Under the pieces are notes generated by a model. The model ran no database searches and was not told the origin of the DNA. It worked only from the letters and a program-made list of their open reading frames with translations. Made by a program: the position numbers and the translations under genes. DNA of 64,000 bases from Myxococcaceae bacterium (GTDB lineage Bacteria; Myxococcota_A; Polyangia; Polyangiales; Ga0077539), in NCBI GenBank assembly GCA_004297725.1, contig SCUS01000157.1, positions 18,490-82,489 of the forward strand. Reading direction: 5' to 3'. Positions within the stretch are counted from its first letter, which is position 1. Every line of letters starts with the position of its first letter. Shown in pieces: positions 24,568 to 32,969 of the stretch.

Positions 24568-24735
24568 GTGACGAGGGAGGCGAGTCAGACGGCGGGGCGG
24601 GCGTCGAAGCGCACCGTCCTCGTCAACAGTGACGAGCTCGCGCAGCTCATGATCGAGCACGAGGTCGGCGTCAGTCGGAAGGTGGTCTACCTGCCGGAGG
24701 TGGACGGGGAGTACTTCGACGAGGACGGGAGCTGA
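24568..24735 (+). pseudogene. C-terminal remnant of Mrr-type restriction endonuclease
   Basis: The last 45 codons of this frame (KRTVLVNSDELAQLMIEHEV, then GVSRKVVYLPEVDGEYFDED) match the C-terminal end of Mrr family restriction enzymes, which typically read LIDG-x-x-LAELMIEH-x-VGV and end with a Asp/Glu-Phe motif. The catalytic domain is absent; upstream is the end of the RCC1 gene. It is the trace of a lost defence gene. The 181 bp after it (24736-24916) hold nothing I recognise. Confidence 0.6.
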
Positions 24736-24916
24736 AGGCTCATGTCCGATAGCTCCTGTGTCCTTGCTTCGACACGCACCAGACATCAGGAGGAGGAGCC
24801 CTCTGCCCGTGACGTCCGAGGCGATGGTGCTCGGCCCATGGGTCCCGTCAGGTGCAGGGCCCGAGCAGGGTGCCGCAGAACAGTAGGCCGTCGTACCCCG
24901 CCAGCTCCGACGCCGC

Positions 24917-25192
24917 TCAGGCGCTGCGGCGGGCGGCGTCGAGTTCCTCCCACAGTTCGGTGAACCGCACGGCGTACTCGGGCTTGCTCTCGCCGAGGTA
25001 CGAGGTCCGCATGCCCTCCCAGTAGAAGGCGTGCAGGGGCTCGTCGTCGAGGCGTCGCAACAGCTCCGGGAGGTTGTGCAGGTGGTCGGCCTCGGTCGCG
25101 GCCTGCGCCGCGTCGCCCGCGTACCCGGCCGAGCGGGCGTTGAGCAGGCCGCGGTAGAGGATGTCGAGGTAGATGTCGCGGCGGTCTCGCAT
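24917..25192 (-). CDS. Hypothetical 91-residue helical protein
   Basis: Begins MRDRRDIYLDILYRGLLNAR and is predicted mostly helical, with HLHNLPELLRRLDDEPLHAF and YAVRFTELWEELDAARR. Composition is normal and codon use fits the neighbours. No family or function that I can name; no signal peptide or membrane segment. Confidence 0.68.
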   Translation of the reverse strand: MRDRRDIYLDILYRGLLNARSAGYAGDAAQAATEADHLHNLPELLRRLDDEPLHAFYWEGMRTSYLGESKPEYAVRFTELWEELDAARRSA

Positions 25193-25340
25193 CGCCGTTG
25201 ACCGTACCTCCTACCCGCAGAGGGGAACCGCTGATCTGCCGGACAGCCGCACACCATAGCGCGCGTCCGTGCGCCCCCTCCCGAGGTCATCGACGGGCTG
25301 GTGCCCTGGCACCAGTCCGCCGCTACGCTCGCCCACCGTC

Positions 25341-25775
25341 ATGGAGACCATCCACTTCTACTCGGTGCAGGGCGACCACGGCGCCTTCTCCAACTTCGCC
25401 CCCTATCCGATCTTGCTGAAGGGCCGGCGATGGCCGACGAGCGAGCACTACTTCCAGGCGCAGAAGTTCGCCGGCACACCGCGGGAGGACGAGGTCCGGC
25501 GGGCGAGCACGCCCTCGGAGGCCGCGCGGATGGGCCGCGACCGCAAGCACCGACCGCGGCGCGACTGGGACTCGGTGCGAGACGGCGTGATGCATGCGGC
25601 GGTGCTCGCGAAGTTCTCCCAGCACGCCGAGCTGCGGTCGATGCTCCTGGCGACGGAGGACGCCCGCCTGGTGGAGCACACCGACAGCGACGACTACTGG
25701 GGCGACGGCGGCGACGGGAGCGGTCGCAACCGGCTCGGGGAGATCCTGATGCGGGTGCGGGACGCGCTGCGTTGA
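25341..25775 (+). CDS. NADAR-family protein (YbiA-like)
   Basis: A 144-residue protein with the family signatures: GAFSNFAPYPILL (14-26), RWPTSEHYFQAQKF (30-43), DWDSVRDGVMHAAVLAKFSQ in the middle and YWGDGGDGSGRNRLGEILM near the C-terminus. NADAR proteins are N-glycosidases; YbiA acts on riboflavin-pathway intermediates and others remove ADP-ribose from nucleic acids. Which activity applies cannot be told here. The ATG at 25341 was chosen because the conserved region starts immediately; 25269 is an upstream alternative. A PARG-like gene lies 6 kb away. Confidence 0.9.
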   Translation: METIHFYSVQGDHGAFSNFAPYPILLKGRRWPTSEHYFQAQKFAGTPREDEVRRASTPSEAARMGRDRKHRPRRDWDSVRDGVMHAAVLAKFSQHAELRSMLLATEDARLVEHTDSDDYWGDGGDGSGRNRLGEILMRVRDALR

Positions 25776-25833
25776 CGGCAATGCGGAGGGTCGGCGACAT
25801 GGTTCGCAGCCGACACGAAAGAGGCGCGAGGTG

Positions 25834-26139
25834 ATGCGAGAGGGGTCGGCGGAGTGGGTGATGGAGAGGCCGCTGCTGGCGAGGTTCCTGGCGCACCACG
25901 ACACGCGGTGCCTCCGCGGGTTGATCCTCGCTACGATCGCCGATCTCCGCTCCGACAGCCCCCTGGTGCGGAAGGAGTTCTCGTTCAACGACTTCGACCT
26001 CGACCTCGATGTCGAGGAGGGGACCGCCGTGCTGCGGGACATCATCGTGGACTCGGAGGGCAGCGTCGTGAGGATGCCGTTCGCGGCATTCGCCCAGGCT
26101 TTCGAAGCGGCCGGCGACTCGCGCGACGAACCCGCGTAA
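25834..26139 (+). CDS. Hypothetical 101-residue protein
   Basis: Begins MREGSAEWVMERPLLARFLA. The C-terminal half is acidic (FSFNDFDLDLDVEEGTAVLR). The start is ATG 25834, with a GTG one codon earlier. It follows the NADAR gene by 58 bp on the same strand and could be co-transcribed. No family recognised; soluble, no signal sequence. Confidence 0.55.
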   Translation: MREGSAEWVMERPLLARFLAHHDTRCLRGLILATIADLRSDSPLVRKEFSFNDFDLDLDVEEGTAVLRDIIVDSEGSVVRMPFAAFAQAFEAAGDSRDEPA

Positions 26140-26170
26140 ATCCTCCCGGTGGTATCCTCCGGGACGGGGC

Positions 26171-26743
26171 ATGCACTCACCGAGCGACCACTCCGCCTTG
26201 GCCTCTGTGGTCGACACCACCGAGGCTGTCGTCGTGCTCGATACCAGGGTCCTCGGGTGCCTGGGCGGAGGTGGGGATCACGTCCGCGTTGGCTGGTGCC
26301 CAACCCGCGCCTTCGTGGCGAGTTCACGCCTGGGTCAGGAGATCCCTGTCCCGCCCGTCAAAGCGCGCGCGCTCGCCCGGCGAGTGATCCGCGCGGCGGA
26401 GCGTGTCGCGGTTCCAAGCGATCGAATGACGACGACGAAGTTGCACGCAACCCTATGCTGGCGCGTGCGTCGTGGCAGCGGGCCGTGGCACCTCGGCAAG
26501 CTGGAGTTCATCTCGAACGACGGCTGGGACGATGATGCGCCGGAGTTCTACGACCCCACGCGTGCGCTGGTGAACCTCGCAGAGCGCATCGCCGCGCAGT
26601 ACCCCTTGGCCCCTGCGAGACGCGCCGCCATCGAGCGCCTTGAGCGCACGAGCTGGCACATCACCGGGATGAACGCGCGGTCGTTCCGACGGGCGATGGG
26701 GTGGCTGCGCGAGCGGGGCGAGGACGGCGCGGCCGAGTCGTAG
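26171..26743 (+). CDS. Hypothetical 190-residue protein
   Basis: Begins MHSPSDHSALASVVDTTEAV. The C-terminal half (KLHATLCWRVRRGSGPWHLG, then LGKLEFISNDGWDDDAPEFY) has normal composition; the first 80 residues are less convincing and a later start (for example ATG 26426) is possible. No family recognised. Same strand as the NADAR gene. Confidence 0.45.
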   Translation: MHSPSDHSALASVVDTTEAVVVLDTRVLGCLGGGGDHVRVGWCPTRAFVASSRLGQEIPVPPVKARALARRVIRAAERVAVPSDRMTTTKLHATLCWRVRRGSGPWHLGKLEFISNDGWDDDAPEFYDPTRALVNLAERIAAQYPLAPARRAAIERLERTSWHITGMNARSFRRAMGWLRERGEDGAAES

Positions 26744-26804
26744 GCGGTCAGTAGCGGGATCACAGCGATCACCGGTCTGCCGCGACGAGGTGTGACTCAC
26801 CGCG

Positions 26805-26936
26805 GTGGTCGCCGACTCCGACGATCGCGACGAGGCCCGGACGGAGTTCGCGCGAGCCAGGCGGATCACGGCGAACGGCCGCGAGCGCGTCATGCTGGCG
26901 CGGGCGAGCGAACGGGTGGGCGAGCGGTCGTCCTGA
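26805..26936 (+). pseudogene. C-terminal fragment of a SigJ/ECF42-like sigma factor
   Basis: The frame from GTG 26805 to TGA 26934-26936 reads VVADSDDRDEARTEFARARR, then ITANGRERVMLARASERV. The pattern DEAR-x-EFARA-x-x-ITANGRER matches the helical C-terminal extension of SigJ/ECF42-type sigma factors. The sigma domains themselves are absent upstream. Likely a 3' relic; identity rests on about 40 residues. Confidence 0.35.
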
Positions 26937-27273
26937 CCAGCGCGTTCAAGGCGCCGCTGCGATGACGAGGTCGTGCGCTTGTGTGGCTGCCTCGGCACGG
27001 CACCACCTGGGGCAGCTGCGTGTCGCGGAGGGAGAGGTCCTGCGGATCGAGCTCCGACAGCGCCCGCCCGCGCGGCTCACAGCGGGCCGACTCCTCGGTC
27101 CCGGCGATCCATGCGCAGTCGAGTCGCGCGCCGTGCCAGGGCCCCTCGACGCTGTAGCGGCAGAGGTGCCCAGCGACGGCGCACCCGCCGCGCCATGCGA
27201 GCTGGGACACGTCTCGCCACCTTCCACCCGAACGGGTGCCGCGGGCACTCCGCCGGCGCCTCGCGGGAGGTCG
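26937..27273 (-). other. Intergenic stretch, possible short minus-strand ORF
   Basis: This 337-bp gap contains a minus-strand frame from 27210 (MSQLAWRGGCAVAGHLCRYS and so on) with plausible composition for about 75 codons. It ends in Arg/Ala-rich sequence at 26890. No family is recognised and no RBS is evident. I see no RNA gene or repeat here. Confidence 0.25.
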
Positions 27274-28860
27274 TCAGCGAGTCGGGAGCGGACGGCGGGA
27301 GCGGCGTCGAGGCCGGGCGGGCAGCGCGGAGACGATCATCGGGCGGCGTTGGCGACGCAGCAGGATCCCGGCCGTGAGCGCGAGCACGGAGAGGGCCTGG
27401 CGACCCGGAGGCGTGAAGCCGGCGCGGCAGCCGCAGCCCCCGTCAACGAGACGACCGGAGGAGGGCGCACTGGCGTCGAGGGGAGCCGGCCCGTCGGGCG
27501 CGTCCGTGATGCTGGGAAGGGAGCCGAGGTCCGCGACGGCGCCCGCGTCGACCGGAGGAGGCGAGCGCGGTGCACAGCGTCCTTCAGGGCCGCACGTGTG
27601 CCCGTCGGGGCAGGGCTCGCACTCGCAGCGACGGATGCAGGAGCCCAGCGTTGGTGAGGACGGGTCGACATCGCAGAGGTCGGGTGTGCAGGAGATCGGG
27701 AGGCAGAGGTCCCGGCACTCGCCGTCGCGGCAGGCCTGGGCGGGACCGCAGACGATCCCGTCGCAGAGGTCCACGCAGCGGCCGCCCGCGCAGCGCTGCC
27801 CGTCGGGGCACCGCACGGCTGCGCACGCCGCCTCGACGCACGCGCCCCCCGGAGTGCACGCCAGGCCCGCGGGGCAGCGGCCGTCCGGACCGCAGCGCGC
27901 AGCGCAGGCGTACCGGTCGCACAGGCGGCCCTCGCCGCAGGCGGCGTCGCTGTCGTCGTACTCGCCGTCGCAGTCCTCGTCGACCCGCCCGCAGCCGGGA
28001 GGCGCCGGCGTGTGCACCTGCGCGCAGACCTGCTGGTCGCCGTCGCACCGGGTCGCCCCCTGGGCGCAGCGCCCCGCCCGGCCGGGCACGGTACACGGGT
28101 AGCCCTCGCCACACCTGGGGGGCGCGCTGAAGAGAGGGAAACGATAGAGGCCGGCGGGGCCTCCGGGGACGTTGGTGGTGCGGCAGACGTCCGCGATGGC
28201 CGAGGTGCGCGACTGCGGGAGCGCGATGAAGTTCAGCAGGTTGCCGAAGTCGAAGCCCACCTGCGCAGGCGCGAAGGCGCCGTCGCCGCTCACCCACTCG
28301 CAGCGGTGGTAGCGGAGCTCGAGGTTGATCCCGCCCGCGGCGTCGCAGAGCGGGCGCGCGCTCAGCAGCAGTTGGAAGTCGTTGCGGCGGTCGGCGCGGC
28401 CATCGAAGTAGCCGACGTCGTGCCACGTCGCCACGACGAGGCCGGGCTCGACGTGGAAGCAGACCGAACCGCCTCCGCGGGTGTCCACGTCGGCCCACCA
28501 CGCGGCGATCATCGGCTGACCGGGGATGGGGAAGGCCGTCGCCGTCGGCGTCACCAGGGGCGCTGCGAAGGTGATGGTGCCGTTGGTGTTGAGGAAGAAG
28601 CGCGTGAGGGTGCGGCCAAGGAACGGGAGGCCCGCGGGGAAGGCCGGGGTGAGGTCGATGGGCGTGGGCTCGGCGGAGCCCGCGGCGTAGGAGTTGTCGT
28701 TGCCCGCCGCGACGCAGTGCTCGGGCAGACCGTACCCGCCCGGGCCGCCGAAGCCGCTGAGCAACGGGACCGCGTCCGTCACCGTCGGGAGTGAGCTGAC
28801 GAGCGCGAGCGAAAGGAAGTGGGCGAAGCGGGGCGTGTGCAAGCGAGCACTGCGCCCCAT
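27274..28860 (-). CDS. NIDO-domain secreted protein with MYXO-CTERM anchor (paralogue)
   Basis: A 528-residue paralogue of the 7250 product. The signal peptide (FAHFLSLALVSSLPTVTDA) is followed by the same mature start VPLLSGFGGP. The NIDO domain (FFLNTNGTITF, WWADVDTRGGG) is followed by a DEDCDG box, then Cys-rich units and the MYXO-CTERM motif GGCGCRAGF with hydrophobic helix. Unusually, the helix and RRQRRP are followed by 21 further residues (MIVSALPARPRRRS and so on). Codons 27371-27710 recur as a fragment at 48440-48777. Confidence 0.85.
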   Translation of the reverse strand: MGRSARLHTPRFAHFLSLALVSSLPTVTDAVPLLSGFGGPGGYGLPEHCVAAGNDNSYAAGSAEPTPIDLTPAFPAGLPFLGRTLTRFFLNTNGTITFAAPLVTPTATAFPIPGQPMIAAWWADVDTRGGGSVCFHVEPGLVVATWHDVGYFDGRADRRNDFQLLLSARPLCDAAGGINLELRYHRCEWVSGDGAFAPAQVGFDFGNLLNFIALPQSRTSAIADVCRTTNVPGGPAGLYRFPLFSAPPRCGEGYPCTVPGRAGRCAQGATRCDGDQQVCAQVHTPAPPGCGRVDEDCDGEYDDSDAACGEGRLCDRYACAARCGPDGRCPAGLACTPGGACVEAACAAVRCPDGQRCAGGRCVDLCDGIVCGPAQACRDGECRDLCLPISCTPDLCDVDPSSPTLGSCIRRCECEPCPDGHTCGPEGRCAPRSPPPVDAGAVADLGSLPSITDAPDGPAPLDASAPSSGRLVDGGCGCRAGFTPPGRQALSVLALTAGILLRRQRRPMIVSALPARPRRRSRRPLPTR

Positions 28861-28996
28861 CGCTACCGCTAGGTCAACCCGACCCGACCGACGCGTCCAG
28901 CGGTGAGGCGCTCGCGTAGGGCTCGACCGCGGCGAAGCGGGACCGCTGCTCGCCTGCCCTGTGCAGCCGCCGGCCGTCGTGTGACGCTCATCCCCT

Positions 28997-30223
28997 TCAG
29001 CGGAGCGGGATGAGGTCCTCGACGCGCACGTCGGCCTCGCGGAGGTCGGTGCGGACGCGGCGGCTCTCTCCGACGGACCCGCGCAGCAGTAGGTCGACTC
29101 GCTCGCCGGACATCCCCGCCACCGCGCGTCCGTCGACGGCGACGAGGCGCTCGCCGACGCCGAAGCCCTGCCGGGCGGCGTCGCTCCCGGTCGCCACCTG
29201 GATGACCACCGGGGCCCCGGCAGCGTTCACGCTGAGCAGGAGGCCCACGCGGGTCCATGCGTCGCGGACGTGGGACTGGTCGCGGTATCGGCGCAGCCGC
29301 ACCTGCCCCGCCGGGTAGTCGATGGTCGTCAGCCAGGGTTGTAGGAAGTCCGCCCCGAGGAGCCCGTCGATCGGCGAGCCGACCTCCTCGGAGAGCGCCG
29401 CGAGGCCAGCCGCGCTGTAGCCCACCACCGCGGAGGACTCGCGCGTGACGCCTAGGGCGGTGATCCGACGGGCGCGGAAGAGTCGCTGGCGCATGAGGCC
29501 GCCCTGAGCGGCGACGTCGAGGGCGAAGGTGCCGCGGCCGTCACTGGTGAAGGAAGAGACCGCGTCGTCGCGCAACGCGGTGCTCGACGCGCCAGTGTCG
29601 AGGATCAGGCGGAAGGCACGCGACTCGATCTCGACGTCCACGACGAGGCGGGTCGGCGGCACGGGAACCGTCCGAGTGGCGGAGAGCTGAAGGTATCCGC
29701 CGCCGGTCAGGCGGAAGGCCAGCGGCGCGACGTCGTCGGTGGTGTCGGCGTCCGTCGGTGCCGCGCCCAGGGTGAAGCGGCTGCGCTGCCAGTCCCAGGT
29801 GCTGGTGAACTGGCAGAGCAGGTTGACGCCGAGCACTCCGCCGAGGGTGCCACCGAGCCCAAAGGGGTCGGCCCACACGACAGGGACGTCGCCGAGCGTG
29901 AGCGCGCCGATGGCCAGGTCGACCTGCCCGGTGGTGCCACTCGCGCGGGTGGTGCCGAAGGCGCCAGGGGTCAGGAAGGTCACGGGCGCACCGGTGTCGA
30001 CGAGCATCGGCGGGCCCGCGACGCCGTCCACCCGCACTGGCAGCGTGAACAGACCGAGCAGGGGCAGCGCGTCGACGGGCTGGCCGACGGATCCTTCGAC
30101 GCGCCGGGCGTGGTGGTCGGTAACCGTCGGGGCGACGCTGCCGTCGAGGACAGCGGGTCGCTCCGCCGAGCCGCAGGCACCGAGCAGAAGGAGCGTACCG
30201 ACCAGCCATCGGGAGCAGCGCAT
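28997..30223 (-). CDS. Lipoprotein bilobal aspartic protease with PDZ domain
   Basis: A 408-residue protein. The signal peptide ends in lipobox LGAC. Two retropepsin-like lobes follow, each with a catalytic triad motif: LVDTGAP (Asp 76) paired with GVLGVNLL, and ILDTGAS (Asp 209) paired with GLLGADFL. This internal repeat gives a complete two-Asp active site in one chain. Residues about 320-408 form a PDZ domain (GFGVGERLVAVDGRAVAGMS). It should act in the periplasm or on the surface; the substrate is unknown. Its ATG overlaps the stop of the upstream gene (TGATG), so the two are co-translated. Confidence 0.88.
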   Translation of the reverse strand: MRCSRWLVGTLLLLGACGSAERPAVLDGSVAPTVTDHHARRVEGSVGQPVDALPLLGLFTLPVRVDGVAGPPMLVDTGAPVTFLTPGAFGTTRASGTTGQVDLAIGALTLGDVPVVWADPFGLGGTLGGVLGVNLLCQFTSTWDWQRSRFTLGAAPTDADTTDDVAPLAFRLTGGGYLQLSATRTVPVPPTRLVVDVEIESRAFRLILDTGASSTALRDDAVSSFTSDGRGTFALDVAAQGGLMRQRLFRARRITALGVTRESSAVVGYSAAGLAALSEEVGSPIDGLLGADFLQPWLTTIDYPAGQVRLRRYRDQSHVRDAWTRVGLLLSVNAAGAPVVIQVATGSDAARQGFGVGERLVAVDGRAVAGMSGERVDLLLRGSVGESRRVRTDLREADVRVEDLIPLR

Positions 30224-30819
30224 CAGGGGGAGCGTCGGGGGGATGAGCGCGAGGGGTCAAGCGCGGGCCGCAGGACTCGAATGAGCGCCGCGCCCACGAT
30301 CGCCAGCAGCGCAAGCAGGCCTGAGCGTGGTGAAGCCGTCGGCCGGACGGTGCACCCGCCGCCCTTGTTCTCAGGGTCTACGGCGATGGCGCCCGTATCC
30401 GCCGAGGCATCCTGCGAGCGCGGCCCGATGTCCACGCTGCCGGTGTCCCTCTGCACGAAGGCGTCGATCCCCGCAGGGACATCGACCGTCGGGATGTCGA
30501 CGTCAGTTGGGCCATCGACCCCGACGTCCGTCGCGGTTGCGCCGTCGGGCGCCACACAGCTCCCTCCGATGCAGGCCAGACCCGAGCATGAGGTCTGGCA
30601 GTCCCTCTCGGAGGCGCACGAGGGCGGCGGGCTCGGGTTCCATCGGCAGCGCCCGGACACGCAGAAGTACCCGCAGGGACAGTTCGAGTTCACGGCGCAG
30701 CCTCCCGTGTCGATCGTCGCGTCGACCAGCACCATCCCTGCCTCCGCGTGGACCTCCCGGGGCGACAGCGGCTGCACCGCCAGGACCACGAGAATCACCG
30801 ACCAGCACCCATGTCGCAT
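30223..30819 (-). CDS. Secreted Cys-rich protein with MYXO-CTERM-like tail
   Basis: A 198-residue protein from ATG 30819, chosen for its RBS (GAGGAGGGG, 6 bp upstream). After the signal peptide comes a Cys-rich unit (GGCAVNSNCPCGYFCVSGRC, then CASERDC and CSGLACIGGSC), a long Asp/Val/Pro linker, and a C-terminal GGGCTVR motif with hydrophobic helix and basic end, resembling a MYXO-CTERM anchor. It is translationally coupled to the aspartic protease downstream and may be its substrate or partner; that is inference. Confidence 0.72.
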   Translation of the reverse strand: MRHGCWSVILVVLAVQPLSPREVHAEAGMVLVDATIDTGGCAVNSNCPCGYFCVSGRCRWNPSPPPSCASERDCQTSCSGLACIGGSCVAPDGATATDVGVDGPTDVDIPTVDVPAGIDAFVQRDTGSVDIGPRSQDASADTGAIAVDPENKGGGCTVRPTASPRSGLLALLAIVGAALIRVLRPALDPSRSSPRRSP

Positions 30820-31098
30820 CGCCGCGCCCCTCCTCACGAACATCGAATGCCTGCCGCCGCCGCCCGATGAGCCGCGCCGTCAGCGTGCTCGTCGGAAGCG
30901 TGCCTCATTCGCGCCGCGAACTCGATCTCGGATCAGATCTGAGCCGGCCACAGGAACGAGGTATGTCCGTGCTGATCGCCCCCGACGTCCTCACCGCCGG
31001 GGAGCCGTTGAGCCGGGCTTATCGTCGGCGCCCAGCGGGATCTCGCCACGCACCGCTCGCTTCACGAGGTCGAGGAGGCGGGCGCCCCTGCCGAAGTG

Positions 31099-31743
31099 TC
31101 ACCAGCGCGGCAGCCAGGGCACGATCCCGGCGACGAAGGGCAGCAGCAGGGCCGCTACGAAGAACACGAAGACCAGGGCCATCGCTGCGACGCGCCGGTC
31201 GTCGCCGCCCGCCGGGGCGGAGGGCCAGCCGGGGTGCAGGAAGCCGAAGGTCACGCCCGTACCGGGGCGGTGGACGAGGCTCCAGCAGAGTCCCGCGCTC
31301 ACATAGAGCACCGAGGATGCGACGATGTTCGCGGCCCACGACGGCGGGTACACGCCGCTCCGCGCGAAGTTGTAGGCGTCGTAGGACCAGCTCGCGGAGA
31401 ACATCCACGCGCACGCTGCGACGAAGAGCTGGCGTCGAGGGAGCTCACCCCGCAGCGAGCGCAGCACCGCTCCCACCGCCCACGGCGCCGTCGCATAGGT
31501 GAAGACGGACATGAACAGCCCCACGGCGTGATCCCATGTGGGGTCGTTGGCATAGGGAGCCGCGCCCACGAGGAAGACCGTGGCAACGGCCCCGGTGGCC
31601 AGCCGCCAGGGCGTCGTGAGCAGCCGACGGTATCCCATGGAGAACGGCCCCTCCTCGCGGGGAGAGCGCCACGCGACCACCACCGCGACGAGGCAGAGGA
31701 GCGCCCAGGCGGCGGTGTAGAGCGCTCCCGCGGTGGTCGACAC
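31099..31743 (-). CDS. Six-helix membrane protein, unknown
   Basis: A 214-residue protein with about six hydrophobic helices, beginning MSTTAGALYTAAWALLCLVA and ending VFVFFVAALLLPFVAGIVPW. Loops are short and basic. No family recognised. The 279 bp separating it from the 30819 gene contain no feature I can name. Confidence 0.72.
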   Translation of the reverse strand: MSTTAGALYTAAWALLCLVAVVVAWRSPREEGPFSMGYRRLLTTPWRLATGAVATVFLVGAAPYANDPTWDHAVGLFMSVFTYATAPWAVGAVLRSLRGELPRRQLFVAACAWMFSASWSYDAYNFARSGVYPPSWAANIVASSVLYVSAGLCWSLVHRPGTGVTFGFLHPGWPSAPAGGDDRRVAAMALVFVFFVAALLLPFVAGIVPWLPRW

Positions 31744-31843
31744 GACCCGCTCGTATCACGGTGTCGTCCGACCATTGTGTCGTGATGCGCCCCAACGGTC
31801 GCCCTTCGCCCTCCAGCGGTCCGCACACCCTCGCGGGTTGTGG

Positions 31844-32866
31844 TCAGTTCCCGTCCGAGGTCCCCCACTCGAAGCCCTGTTGCTCGATCGCCTCGACGGC
31901 CTCTTCCAGGGTGACGCCTCGCGCGGCGAGCGCCTCGACCCTCGACGCCGCCTCCCGGCAGGGCGCCATCCCCGCCGCATCGAAGGTGTGGAACACCAGC
32001 CGATCGATCGCCGCCGCCTTCGCCGCGAGGAGCTGCACCATCGCCATCAACACGCGGTTTCCGCCGTACGCGCCGGTGCCCCAGTGGCCCGTGTGAACGA
32101 CGACCGCGGCCTCGGGTCCCGCCTCGCTCGCCGACTCGATCCGCGCCGCGCGGAAGCCCGTGTACGCGGTCGCCAGCACGTCGCGAACCTGCGCTGCGGT
32201 GTAACGCCCGGTCGCCCCCGATGGGGCCTCCATCGCCACGAGGTTGGTGACCGTCGGCGGGTCGAGCACGCGCGTCGCCCGCCGCACCGCCTCGACCTTC
32301 GCCCGCCCGAATGCGGCGCCGTAGAGGCCGTAGGGCCGCCCCTCGTCCAGGTCGGCGTCGGTGGCCACCGCGCAGCGCCGCTCGACGCCGCGCAGCAGCA
32401 CGGGCGTCGCCTGTCCCCCCTCGCGCGTCACGGGCCGCAGCCCCGGAACAGACTCGCTCGTCAGCCACTCGCGCACCGATCCGAGCGCGGGGTGCTCGGC
32501 CACCTGCATCTCGTCCTGCGCGAAGAGCGGTCCGCCGTAGGCCACGAATAGAACCGTGTGGGCGAAGTTCAGGTGCCACTCGACGACGGCGCTCGTCCCG
32601 TCTCCCGTCGGCGGGCCGTAGGTGAAGGCGTCCTCGCGCAACTCGAGGCGGCTGCTCGCCGCAGCCCAGCGCGCGTCATCGGGGAGCGGGGCCTGGGGCC
32701 AGCGAGAGACGGTGATGGCGCCGCCGTGTCGTGTCCCAGCAGGGCAGGCCATCTCATAGATCGCGCGCTTGTTGGGATGCGAGAGTCGGGGTGGGTACCT
32801 GGCCACGAGCGCAACGGCATCGACGGTCGCCCGGCCGAGCGGCTCACTGGGGTTGGAATCAGTCAT
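31844..32866 (-). CDS. Poly(ADP-ribose) glycohydrolase-like (PARG) protein
   Basis: A 340-residue protein. Two PARG hallmarks are visible: NFAHTVLFVAYGGPLFAQDE (the GG plus Q-D/E-E catalytic signature, residues 100-119, with Gln 117 and Glu 119) and HTGHWGTGAYGGNRVLMAMV (residues 258-277), equivalent to the W-G-x-G-A-F-G-G box. The family removes ADP-ribose polymers from proteins. Length and separate domains fit a stand-alone bacterial PARG. The GG-x4-QDE spacing is close to but not identical with the eukaryotic GGG-x6-8-QEE. ATG 32866 chosen; 32896 adds 10 residues. No PARP gene is visible. Confidence 0.75.
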   Translation of the reverse strand: MTDSNPSEPLGRATVDAVALVARYPPRLSHPNKRAIYEMACPAGTRHGGAITVSRWPQAPLPDDARWAAASSRLELREDAFTYGPPTGDGTSAVVEWHLNFAHTVLFVAYGGPLFAQDEMQVAEHPALGSVREWLTSESVPGLRPVTREGGQATPVLLRGVERRCAVATDADLDEGRPYGLYGAAFGRAKVEAVRRATRVLDPPTVTNLVAMEAPSGATGRYTAAQVRDVLATAYTGFRAARIESASEAGPEAAVVVHTGHWGTGAYGGNRVLMAMVQLLAAKAAAIDRLVFHTFDAAGMAPCREAASRVEALAARGVTLEEAVEAIEQQGFEWGTSDGN

Positions 32867-32969
32867 GAAGCTCCAACCTACGATGGCGGGCGGCATTCCG
32901 GCGCGCCCACCGACGAGGACTGACGTCGGAGTCGCGTGATCAGCACGTTGGTCGGCGGGGCGTCGGCCC

